Shown here one piece after another: positions 37,186-48,064 of a stretch of DNA of 64,000 bases. Each line of letters starts with the position of its first letter. Positions within the stretch are counted from its first letter, which is position 1. The stretch is from Lathyrus oleraceus (taxonomy: Eukaryota > Streptophyta > Magnoliopsida > Fabales > Fabaceae). A program made the position numbers and the translations under genes. The notes beneath the pieces are model-generated. The model was not told the DNA's origin and ran no database searches. It saw nothing but the letters and a program-made list of their open reading frames with translations. The stretch covers positions 258,399,332 to 258,463,331 of the forward strand of contig NC_066580.1 of the NCBI RefSeq assembly GCF_024323335.1, written 5' to 3'.

Positions 37186-38261
37186 CTAATTTTCCAGGCG
37201 TACATAGCTTAACGCTCTATACTTGATTTTCATGTCAGTGTTTCTGACTGGATTTTCTAGGTACTCTATGATTGGCTTTCTCCAATCTGACAGTGACAAA
37301 TTGTCAATGGCAAAAACTTCATGTCTTACAAAAGTTTCGAAATTTTCAAAAAATTTATCACTGAAGACATTCGCCGCCCCAGTTTTTGGGATTGCCATTT
37401 TGGGTGACGATGAGATGTTTGAAACCATCTTTTCTTTCACCTCAATGAAATCCTTGAGCTTATATTTCGACAATTTATACCCAAATGCAATTTATGCTAA
37501 ATCTCTGGCTTCTTGATTTACCATTCTAGGCACATGTCTGACCCCTGACAACCTCGAAGCACTCTAGTAGGTGTGTCGCCATTGCGAAATACATCAGCAT
37601 ATTTTCTTTAATTCACTTGTATTCTCGTGTGATTTGTTTGATCACTAGCTCTGAATCCCCTTTTATTTTGACCTTCATGGCTCCTAAACCCCTTAAGGTT
37701 TTTAGACCAGTTATTAGGGCTTCATACTCTGCTTCGTTATTGGAACACTTTCTGTCGACTTTACATTGAACTTCGTCGGAATGTCTTTTAGGTATAATAT
37801 TAAGATCCCAACTCCTGTTCCATTTTTATGACTTGACTCGTTGAAGTATAACCTCCAAGGGTTTGTGTCGACCATGTTTAGTGATGGTTCGACTATTGTA
37901 TGATCTATAATAAAGTCTGCCACGATCTGGCCTTTCATAGCCTTCAAAGGCATATAGGTTAAAGAAAATTCAATTAATGCTAGTGCCCATTTCTCAATTC
38001 GACTATGTAGAATAGGTTTAGACAACATATATTCAATAATATCACAATCAGACGAAACATAAACATCAATTGGTTTTATATATTGCTTTAATTTCATACA
38101 CGAGAAGTATAAGCATAGGTACAATTTTTCAATCACATTGTACCTAGTTTAAGCATCTATTAAAATTTGACTGAGGTAATTGATGGGTCTTTCGACACCA
38201 CTATCATCCTCTTGAGCTAACATACATCCTATGGTCGTATCCGATGCAACAATATACAACC
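37186..38261 (-). pseudogene. Tat-M RNase H and second (archaeal-type) RNase H (broken)
   Basis: This is the region between RT and integrase. At 38136-37714 an open stretch includes the end of the first RNase H and its linker (MKGQIVADFIIDH), then the start of the second RNase H typical of Tat elements: WRLYFNESSHKNGTG. The first catalytic Asp is Asn there (codon at 37840-37842; family form is F-D-G). The rest of that domain is frameshifted. The piece at 37473-37186 (SLSDWRKPIIEYLENP) is the usual connector before the integrase zinc finger. Confidence 0.7.
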
Positions 38262-39262
38262 TCATATTCTTATACCTAGGTGGCAATAAAATGGGAAGTT
38301 TTGTGAGGTACTCTTTGATAGCGTCGAAAACCTCATGTTACCCTTGTCCCCAGTGAAAATCACTTTCCTTCTTGATCTTGAGTAGTGGCAAAAAACCTTC
38401 ATCTTGCTACTTATATTTGATATAAATATTCTCAAGAAGTTTATCTTTCCCAACAAAGACTGGAGCTGCTTCTTTGTCGATGGGGGTTTGAGATCCAAAA
38501 TTGCTTTTGTTTTGTTTTGGTTGATCCCGGTGCCTTTTTTGTGCACCACGAAACCTAAAAAGTCTCTTGCATGTACACCAAAAGCACATTTTAATGGATT
38601 CATTTTTAATCCATATTTTCTCATCCTCTCAAAAGAGTGTCAAAGATGATCCAAATGATCATTTTTTGATGAAGATTTTATCACAATATCATTAATGTAT
38701 ACCTGCATAAATTTTTCAATAAAATCATGGAATATGGAATTCATGGCTCTTTGATAGGTTGCTTTGGCGTTTTTTAAACCAAACGGCATCACAACCCATT
38801 CGTATGTTCCCAAAGCTCCAGGACATCGAAAGGCCGTCTTGGGAATACCATCTTCTGCTATGAGAATTTGATTATATCCAGAATAACCATCAAGCATACT
38901 CAAGTATTCGAAGCATGTGGTTGAATCAAATAACCTTTCTGCCACATGCATCAAATACTCATCTTTTGGAGTAGCATTGCTTAAGTCTCTAAAATCTATA
39001 AAGACTCTAAGAGTTCCATTATTCTTGATAACAGGTACTATGTTGGCTAACCATTCGACATACCTTGTAGTTCTGATGAACTAGCTTTTGAGCAGTCTTT
39101 CGATCTTTTGCTTTATCTTTACTGTGATTTCTGGAGCAAATCATCGAGGATGTTGCTTTAATGGCCTCTTTCTTGGATGAATATGCAATCGATACTCCAT
39201 TACACTTAGATTTAGGCCATGTATTTTGCCATAGTCCCATGAAAAACAGTCTATGTATTCTT
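38262..39262 (-). pseudogene. Tat-M reverse transcriptase (broken, YIDD changed to YIND)
   Basis: The minus strand encodes the RT fingers, palm and thumb: VEWLANIVPVIKNNG, FIDFRDLSNATPKDEY, LSMLDGYSGYNQI and VVMPFGLKNAKATYQ. The catalytic motif reads VYINDIVIK, with the first Asp of the pair replaced by Asn (codon at 38691-38693). A stop lies upstream of FIRTTRYVEW and a TGA at 38640-38642 (CGA expected) follows the palm. The thumb continues at 38624-38262 (HARDFLGFVVHKKG). The frame is cut at 39262 in the sequence just before RT, where the Ogre-like element inserted; the amino end and gag should lie beyond 64000. Confidence 0.85.
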
Positions 39263-40730
39263 TGTAAGACCTCAATTTTGACCCTAAGATCCCTCATGCA
39301 ATTTCATCATAAGCATTAGCATTGGGATTATACCTTGGCATCCTCCTTACCCCTCTTTCATTGGGTTTGTTTTGGGAGAAATCACCAAGCACTATGTGAT
39401 TGTATCATACTTGTATATCATCATTTACTAACCAAAATACAAAAATATGTCTTTGCATTTTCCTAACTCCTTTGTAGGTAGGGCATGATCTCCATTGATC
39501 TATCAAGTTTATATCTAGGGTTTGAGACCCTCATGACAAAGAGCACAACCATGAATTGATCCAATAATGGTTATGAGCATCATATATGAGTTCCATTGAT
39601 TCCTACATGTTATATTGATCAAGTTTTCTTCAAGAGTTTGAGGGTGATTTGTCTTGGAAACCCTAGTTTGACTGGGTATCTTGAGTAACTTCTCCAACAA
39701 TCTATCTTACCATTTTATTAAATTTCTCAAAGGACACTTCAAAATTAATCATCCTATGCATATATGATCTACCATGAGCCAAGAAAGTCAAAAGAATTGA
39801 AGGTTAGCAAGTTGGTTGATGGTGGTTGTCCAGATGAATTCACCATATGAAAATGATTCCAAGAGAAAAGTTACTCTAAATGCCATTCCAAACAACTTTA
39901 ATGTTGAGACCTAGAGCTAGTTTTGCTTGGAAAATCATTTTCTATGTCGAAACATTATAGGCCATTTTGTCTAAACCCTAATTTGAAAGTCAACGTACCA
40001 AGGCCATAACTTTCTCAATTTTTTATGAGATGAAAGATTTCCAATTCTCACAATCAAATTCAAGATGTCTACTTCAACTTTGATGTTTTGAGTGAAAGCA
40101 AATTCAACTTTTATGAGCATGTGATATGAGGTTACATTATAGGTCATTTTTGACCTATACCATTGAACAAGTGATTTTTCCAAACTTTAAAAATGCATAA
40201 ATCTATCATTCCAAATCCAAATGACATGAAATTGGTGACCATTTTGAAGGTGTTTCAAAGATCTACAACTTTGATGAAGACACGTTTCTCATTTGAAGCT
40301 CACATAAAAAGTTAAGCAAGGTGGAATATTGAGATATATGGCTTGACATCTAGAAAAAATTTCAACATGTTGAAAATTCCAAACTTCCACCTCAAAATTC
40401 TCCATGTTCCAAGCTCCAAATGAAAAAGTGTTGAACATGAAAGTTGTTTCTCTTGATCTAACCTTTCCAAAAAGTAAATTTTATCCCTTTTGGACAAGAT
40501 TTGCTAGGGTTGCGCATGGCTTGAACATGGCATCATCATTTGGCAAAAATCAAACTTCAAGTTTCCATGTACAATTGTCTAGCACTCCAATTTGATTTCA
40601 GACTTGTTCACACTCAATTATGGATCAAATGGAATGATCTCATGGGCCTTAACACGCCCATGCACACATGCATCACTCATTGCCAATTTTTGAAACTCAA
40701 TTATAAGGTGCAAATATCATGTGATTCAGC

Positions 40731-40738
40731 TATAAATA
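40731..40738 (+). promoter_or_regulatory. TATA box of the Ogre-like element
   Basis: TATAAATA (context GCTATAAATAGAGC) about 1.47 kb into the LTR, conserved between family A copies. It would place U3 at about 1.5 kb. Confidence 0.7.
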
Positions 40739-43522
40739 GAGCACCATATACTCAGAATTAAGGATTCATTCACGCCAACTTTGAACCCAAACACCAAACC
40801 CTTCCATTTGGGAGGATAATCCTGAGAATTTCCTTTAGAAATTGAGTTTGAATCTCACTGTTTTGAGATTCAAAACTCCAGGGATCCAAGACCTTTTGTG
40901 CATTCTAATCTACTTCTACAAGCATCCTGAGCAAGATCAAGCACGAGCCAAAGCAAGAACAAGTGAATCCAGACCTGCATCGAAGGTATTTTCCAGAAAA
41001 TTTCATGTCTTCAATTCTCTCTCAATTCTCTTGGATCTTTGGTTGTCTGAAGTCCTACAAATGTAGGCAAGAAGATTGAGTTGCTTAGAGGTCAAATCGA
41101 AGCAACTCAGTTGACACATCTCAAAATTCAACTCATCATATCTTTCTATATATGTAGAGTTAGTTAAAATTGAGGTCAGATTCGTGCTCTATGCCATTTT
41201 TTCTTTTAGATCATGTCCTCCTTTTTCATTTTCTTGATGGTGATGAGTGAACTAGTCTGGCCAGGGTCACCGGAGAAGATGACCAGCCTTTAGACTCCGG
41301 CGATGCGCTGGAAGTGTTCAAAGCCTTTGATCTGGTTCAAATTGTTTTAATCTCATGTGTTGGTTCTGATTACCATCCCTGTGGCGCATTGACTTAAGTC
41401 CACGGTGTAAAGCGCGCTGAGGACCATTTGATCTGCCACCTCAGTTAATGAGGAAGATCAAGTGGTCCACGTTTTTTGTTATTTTTCTGATTTTCTTTTA
41501 TTCCTTTTATTTTCATTAATTCATATTAATTTTAATATTGATCCAAAAAATATGAGAGTTTCACCAAAAAAATTCAAATATTTTCCTCTTTCATATTCTA
41601 AATTAAAATTATTTTTTGGATCATTATTAATATTTTTCATGACTTAATTGATTTTGTGTTTATTTTTAATTGTTTAAAAATACTTTTAAGTCTTTAAAAA
41701 TTCTGAAATTTTTTCTCCAAGGTCCTTTGACCTTGTTTGACCTATGAAAATTTCATGGCCATTTATTTGGTGTTTTGATCAGGTTTTAGGAATTTGACAA
41801 ACCATATTTAATTTAAATGCCTTATTTTAGTATTTTTAATTTGAATAAATGCCAAATAATTTTGTTGACCAATTGTGATTACTTGTTTGTGTTTGACTCT
41901 TGTTGTTGGGCCTTGGTCAAGGTTGATTTGATTTTGTCAAGGTAATATCATTGGATTTAGGGGATTGATGGAATGTACATTCCATCTCCCAAAATGAATG
42001 AATGATATTAATTTGGTAAAATTCCTCCTTTGATCAATTTGAGTTTTGATCCATTCCCTTCCCCCTTCATCTCATTCCCCTTCTTTATGCATTCATCTCA
42101 TTTGATCTATGATATCTCAAAGTCCTAAAGCTAGTTGATTGAAAAATTAACATGAGTATGGATGAGATTAAGCCACCTCTTTTGCATATCTCGTTTTGTG
42201 TGTGGTATGTTTCATGAGCATAGTCCATTATACTATGTCTTTAACATGCATTAACACCAATATTCTATTGCCCGACCTCAAATAGTTGTGACTTCTACAT
42301 AAGTCCAATTACGATTGCTTAACATAGCGTTAAATTTGTGACATAAAAAGCATAGTATTCTAGTTAGTGAGATTGTAAGTCTCCCCTCTTTCATGGTATT
42401 ATGTGGAAACTTGGCCTTTTTTCCTTCCTTTGGAAGATGTCTTGGCTCAAGGATCCATGCTTGTGATAAGTGGGTTGAGTGTTCTCCAAAGAATGTCTTA
42501 AAATGAAAAGCAAAAGCAAAACAATACTAACTTCTAACTCATTAACAACTAACTTTTAATTTCAAGTCATTTACTTTAATGTCATTTAATTCTTGCCTTT
42601 ATTCATTTGTCATTGTTCATATCATTCTAATTGTTTATGTTAATGCAATTTTCACTTTGTCCACTTGGACCATATTATGTGATATATCTTGTTTGTATAT
42701 ACTTTGCTTGTTTGTGTGGTCTTTGACCATTAATGTACATAATAACAACAAAAACCCTAAAAAACTTTTGCGTGGACTGTTGGTTTGATCTTGAACAATA
42801 GGACTTAGAATTTAGGCAACATTCCTATGCTAAAGGACTTGGCCAATGCCAACTTGTGTGAAACCAATTGCTTGTAATTTGAAACTTCATCTGACACATC
42901 ATTGAAGATCCCTTTGAGTTCATCTGCAACATGATCATTGTGAAGCTGTTATTTTGAACCTGTGACTTGTGGAATTCATCTGCTACACGGGCTAATCTTG
43001 AAGAAGATCATGGAATGGCTAAAGCTTGGATGTGGCTATCTTTATTTGATTCCTTTGCTCTTCAAGATAATATGATTGTGCATTTATGTGTTGCTTGATT
43101 CTAAATGTCCAAGGGAATTCTGGGTTTTTATTGACATTTTTGTCTATTGGATTGCTACCCATTTGGTCAGATCTTTTCAACTCTTAACTTTTAATTTTGT
43201 GCATAGGATTAGTCTCTTCATCTTCTCCCCATTTCTTTAATTTCAAAATCTCTCCCTCCCTTTTCAAAATCTTCTTTGATTGAACTTATTTTTTTCTAAA
43301 CTTTGACCATTTTGCAAAAAGATAGAAACTTTGGCCTTATGCTATCGCATTTTCAAACTTCTTTTCTTAAATCAAATTTGTAAATAAACTTAATTATACT
43401 TGACTTAAACTTTCAAAAAGCCAAAAAGAACTAACTCATTCAAACCATTTTTAGGCCTTTGTGCCTTTAAAACTTAATTTTTGTTAAAAGCAATGCATCC
43501 GTTTTGAAATTTGTATCACGAA

Positions 43523-43562
43523 CTACGAGGTTTTGATCCCTCATTTTTATGTTGATACGTAG
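43523..43562 (+). other. Hairpin module, family A version
   Basis: The outer stem is CTACG (43523-43527) with CGTAG (43558-43562). Other family A copies are at 2810-2849, 6925-6964 and 22728-22766. The last has CTACA paired with TGTAG, a compensatory change. Confidence 0.5.
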
Positions 43563-43929
43563 GCACAAGTCCGAAGGTCTTGTCAAACACACAAAAAAAT
43601 ATAATTAATGAATTCTTTTTCTCATCCCCCCATTCTATTTGTTTGTAAACATCATTTTTATACCAAATACATATGCACACAAAAAGGGCTCCCTAGGAGT
43701 ACCCAGGACACTTTGGGTGCTAACACCTTCCCTCTGTGTAACCAACCCCCTTACCTGTAATCTCTGACATTTTATTAGTTTTGATTTGAAAACTTCTTAC
43801 TTTTTTTTTTTGTTCGTACTTTTTCCCTTTTCCCTTGGAAACAATAAAAGTGCGGTGGCGACTCTTGTTATTCGATGTCTAGCTTATCCGTAGCTTGATG
43901 GTCATGAATTTACCGCTACAGAAATTAAG

Positions 43930-43947
43930 CGGCGAATCTGCTGGGGA
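43930..43947 (+). other. Primer-binding site of the Ogre-like element
   Basis: CGGCGAATCTGCTGGGGA resembles the TGGCGACTCTGCTGGGGA-type site of Ogre elements, which is matched to tRNA-Arg. It has two differences. Confidence 0.75.
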
Positions 43948-44469
43948 GTCGTCTCCAGTGGGTTTAGCCTACTTTTTGTGTGTATATATTTGTATATATG
44001 TGATGTTTGTATATATGTATGTGTGATATAATCTGCTTGTTGTGCTTGGTGATCTCTGAGTGGTGATATAAGTTCTAACCCGAACTTGAGTGCAATTAAG
44101 ATAGGAGGATGGTATAGTCATGTTCAACTTGTGTGGAGTAGTCCTTAACAAGTTGGCTTCTTTTGAGACCGAGATCCGCCGCATTCGAAGGAAGTACGCG
44201 CCTTCAACTAGGTCTTCTGACGTTGTTAGGGATCCTTAGGATGACTAGTCTCCTTTTCTCTTGTATTTTTCATTTGGTTTTTGAAATTGTACTCAATGTA
44301 ATCCTTCCAATTATATAAATAAAAAAGAGATTTTTGGTCATATAAATATTATTTCAATTGTTGATATATATGTTTGCAAATGATATAGTAAGTTCCTTGA
44401 AAATAAAAATAAACAATCAAGCATTACATTTCATGCATCTTTTGCATAATCAGGTTTCTCTTTCGCCAG
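43948..44469 (+). other. 5' leader of the Ogre-like element
   Basis: This holds a TATATG-rich patch (43975-44020) and no open frame with a domain. The extra first gene usually found upstream of gag in full-size Ogre elements is absent. Confidence 0.6.
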
Positions 44470-46860
44470 ATGTCTCATTGGTGTTTCATTTGTGCTTTAG
44501 CCAAGCTGACTCACCGGTACAACATCCGTGCCAATCATCTCAGAATTATGGAGCATCTAGAGCAAGAGAACAGAGAGGTGAAGGACGAGATCGCCCGCCT
44601 GACTGCCATGATGGAGTCAGTTCTTGCTGCTCAGAGTCAATCTTCTCCAACTCCTGTAACTCCTCCTGCGAGGACAGTTATTTCAGAGGTGGCTACCTCT
44701 ACCATGCATGCTGCTACCGCTCATTTTGCACCCACTATGCCTGCCGGATTCCCGTGGGGAATGCCGTCCAACTTTGTGCCTGAAGGCTTTGTGTCTAATT
44801 TTGCTTCCATGCCGGCATCTAGCCCGATCATGTTTGTGCCACCTCCCGTTGTGCACACCTTACCTCGTGTAGAGGACACCATTTATCACTCTGAGCCGTC
44901 TGAGGGTCCGGATGTCTACGAGAAAATGGATGAAATGAAAGATCAGTTTCTTGAGTTGTGCAAGGAATTGAAGACGCTTAGGGGTAAGGATTTGTTTGGA
45001 AAGAGTGCTGCTGAGTTGTGTTTAGTGCCCAATGTCAAGATCCCGGTGAAGTTCAAAGTGCCTGACTTTGAAAAGTATAAAGGGAATACTTGTTCGCTCA
45101 GTCATCTAGTGATGTATGCTTGCAAGATGTCTACTCAGACCGATAATGATCAATTGTTGATCCATTATTTCCAGGACAGTTTGAACGGTGCTGCGCTCCG
45201 TTGGTATATGGGGTTGGATAGTGAAAGCATTCGCTCTTTCAATGAATTGGGAGAGGCTTTTGTCAAGAAGTATAAGTACAACGTGGACATGGCGCCTGAT
45301 AGAGACCAGCTGAGGTCTATGTCTCAGAAAGATAAAGAGACATTCAAAGAGTATGCGCAGAGATGGAGGGAATTGGCTACCCAGATCACTCCTCCTTTGG
45401 AGGAAAAAGAGATGACAAAGATCTTTCTGAAAACTCTGAGTTCATTTTACTATGAACGAATGATTGCTAGTGCCCCCAATGACTTTACCGAGATGGTAAA
45501 CATGGGGATGAGGCTTGAGGAAAGAGTATGAGAGGGACGTTTGTCGAAATATGAAGCATCGTCGAGTAAGAGGTATGGTAGCAGTTTCAGCAAGAAAAAG
45601 GATAATGAAGCAAATGAAATAAGCAGTGGGAGGCAGAGGAGGCCTCAAATCAGAAGGAATCAACCATCGTGTTAACATCACCATCAAGTATCTTCCGTTA
45701 TCCCTGTGTTTTCTAATCAACAATCAACACCAGTTCAACAACCACAACGTCAACAACAACAATCGCAACAACGAACAAATACCTACAACAACAACAATAC
45801 CACCAACAATCATCATCAACAAAACTTTGAGAGGAAGAAGGTCTCTTTCGACCCGATTCCTATGTCATATGCAGAATTATACTCATCTTTGGTTCTCAAG
45901 AACCTGATCCAACCGAGAAATCCGCCGCAGATTCCAGAACCACTTCCATGGTGGTACAAGCCTGAACTCCATTGTGCTTTTCACCAAGGAGCACCCGGAC
46001 ATGATATTGATAACTGCTACCCACTCAAGTATGAGGTTCAGAAGCTTACGAAGAGTGGAATGGTGTCCTTCGAGGACCATGCGCCAAATGTGAAAGAAAA
46101 TCCGCTACCCACTCATGGGAACTCTTCTGTTAATATGGTAGATGGTTGTCCTGGCGAGTTTAAGGTTTTTGATGTGCGTTTTATCCGGAGATCCTTGGTG
46201 CAGATGCATAGGGATGTTTGTTTGGTAAGTGATTGTGAACACGACCATGACATTTGTGTTATTTGTAGTGTTAACCTGAGGGGTTGTGAAGTTGTGAAAA
46301 GGGGCATCCAACGACTGATGGATGAAGGCATGATTCAAATTGTTCAATCTCGTCATGTAGATGACAATGTGAATGCCATAGTGCCCATTTTCAAACAGCC
46401 AGAGAGATTGGTAATCCAGTACGACAACAGCAATAGTAACAATGTCAGCAATAGATCAGTATCGCCATTGGTTATACGATTAGCGGGCCCATACCCGTAT
46501 TCATCTGATAAAGTTGTTCCGTATCAGTATAATGCTACAATGATAGAGGGTGGTCAAGAGGTTCCGTTGCCTACGGCTAGCACTGTGGTGAGCATTACCG
46601 ATGTTACCAAGGTGACCCCCAGTGGTCGTGTGTTTGGGTCGGTGTTCTCAAAGGATAAGGAAGAATCAATTGTGAGTAATAAGGTAGAAGTGCCTGTTGT
46701 AGATCCAATTGGTGCTTCAAAGGGTAAGTCTGATGAATCCAGAGATTTGAAGGCTAACGATGATGATGAGGTACTTCGGTTAATCAAGAGAAGTGAGTTC
46801 AATATGGTAGAGCAGCTGCTCCAAACCCCCTCAAAAACTCAGTGTTGTCTCTGCTCATGA
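44470..46860 (+). pseudogene. Ogre-like gag (broken by two stops and a frameshift)
   Basis: This is the capsid protein of the Ogre-like element. After a short amino end comes a coiled coil (EHLEQENREVKDEIARL), a Pro/Ala-rich linker, then the capsid domain with YFQDSLNGAALRWYMGL and MSQKDKETFKEYAQRWREL. TGA at 45529-45531 and TAA at 45672-45674 interrupt one continuous frame. It goes on through an Asn/Gln-rich stretch (45720-45820) to a CX2HX5HX4C knuckle, CAFHQGAPGHDIDNC, then a long linker with IKRSEFNMVEQLLQTP. A frameshift near 46835 leads into the protease frame. The true start is uncertain: the Met at 44470 or the later MEHLEQ Met near 44551. Confidence 0.85.
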
Positions 46861-47809
46861 ATTCTGAAGCGCACAGAGAAGCACTGCAGAGAGTCCTGGG
46901 ACAAGCTATTGTAGAACATGATGAATTCGATCATATTATGGCTAAGATCACTTCTTGCAACAATCTTAGCTTCTGTGATGAAGAACTCCCTGAGGAGGGA
47001 AGAAATCATAATCTGGCTTTGCACATTTCTATGAATTGCAAAGAGGATGCTTTGTCAAATGTGCTTGTTGACATCGGGTCATCGTTGAATGTGTTGCTGA
47101 AGTCAACTCTGTCAAAGTTGTCATATCAAGGAGCGCCTATGAGGTATAGTGGTGTAATCGTCAAGGCCTTTGACGGTTCGCGCAAGACGGTTATTGGTGA
47201 AGTGGACCTTCCAGTTAAGATAGGTCCGAGTGATTTTCAAATCACTTTTCAAGTAATGGATATCCACCCGGCCTACAGTTGCTTGTTGGGAAGGCCATGG
47301 ATTCATGAGGCAGGAGTTGTTACCTCCACATTACACCAGAAACTCAAATTCGTGAAAAATGGCAAGCTAGTGATTGTTGGTGGAGAGAAGGTGTTGTTGG
47401 TTAGCCACATGTCATCTTTCTCTTATGTGGAAGCTGAGGATGAGGTTGGAACTTCGTTCTAGGCCTTATCTATTGCTACTGAAAAGAGAGTTGGGGCACC
47501 TATGTCCTCATTGAAAGATGCTAAGAAGATTGTGGAAGAAGGCAATGTTGACCAGTGGAGGCGCATGGTAGAGGTCTCCGACAACAAAGGCAGAACCGGT
47601 TTGGGGTTCCAGAAAGGTTCATCAACTGCAAGGATTGAAGATATGCAACTTAGCTTCTGTAGCGGAGGGTTCATTCATGGCAATGAACAACACTTAGTTG
47701 TTGTGCTAGAGGATGACGAAGAGGAAGACTACACCAATTTTGTGACGCATGGAAAGGCTTGCAACAATTGGACTGTTGTCGATGTTCCTGTTATTTTGCA
47801 TCGATCTAA
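46842..47809 (+). pseudogene. Ogre-like aspartic protease (active site D-I-G, one stop)
   Basis: The protease region contains the active-site loop VLVDIGSSLNVL. The family form is D-T-G, so the Thr is replaced by Ile (codon 47073-47075), which should impair catalysis. The flap and second half are recognisable (LLGRPWIHEAG). A TAG at 47460-47462 (CAG expected) splits the frame, which then continues from 47502 with an acidic tail (LEDDEEEDYTNFV) and reaches VILHRSK. The Lys codon is divided by the proposed intron: two bases before it and one after. Confidence 0.85.
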
Positions 47810-48064
47810 GTAGTTGCTTTTATATGTTTTAAAATCCTTCTCCTATGCCTAAGGGAGAAGTGAACATTGTTTGGGCATTTTCAAATTGATCATTAATAAA
47901 ATTAATTTTATTCATCCACATCTATGATGTCTTGTTTTTACTTTTTGTTTTATTCTGAAAATGGTAATCACAAAAAACATAAATAAATAATATAATTGCC
48001 CATCTGCATAATATTTGGTCATAAATTCACTTCTCTAAAATCAAAATATCAAATCATTATGCAG
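47810..48064 (+). other. Probable 255-bp intron between protease and RT
   Basis: It begins GTAGTT at 47810 and ends TTATGCAG at 48064. It is AT-rich, contains the stop codon that closes the protease frame, and its removal joins the protease frame to the RT frame in phase (both are in the same codon phase, and a Lys codon is rebuilt). Ogre elements are known for an intron at exactly this place. Splicing itself is not shown by the sequence. Confidence 0.75.

Larger units (their letters stand above)
39263..43920 (+). mobile_element. 5' LTR (4.66 kb) of the Ogre-like element
   Basis: It starts TGTAAGACCTC and ends ACCGCTACA, with a primer site ten bases later. The 3' LTR start at 54291 repeats its first 2.2 kb. 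About 16 differences were counted by eye in the first 340 bp, and 47 bp present at 54871-54917 are missing here at about 39842. The TATA box is at 40731. Several-kilobase LTRs are typical of Ogre elements. No gene lies inside. Confidence 0.9.

Noticed and set aside
7320..39262. Left and right Tat-M pieces as one split element
   Set aside because: Both are on the minus strand, but gag lies left of pol on the plus strand, the wrong order for a single element. They are two copies of one family.
7319..39263. The two family A insertions in Tat-M as a segmental duplication
   Set aside because: The breakpoints differ: one is in the protease-RT spacer, the other just before RT. Independent insertions are simpler.
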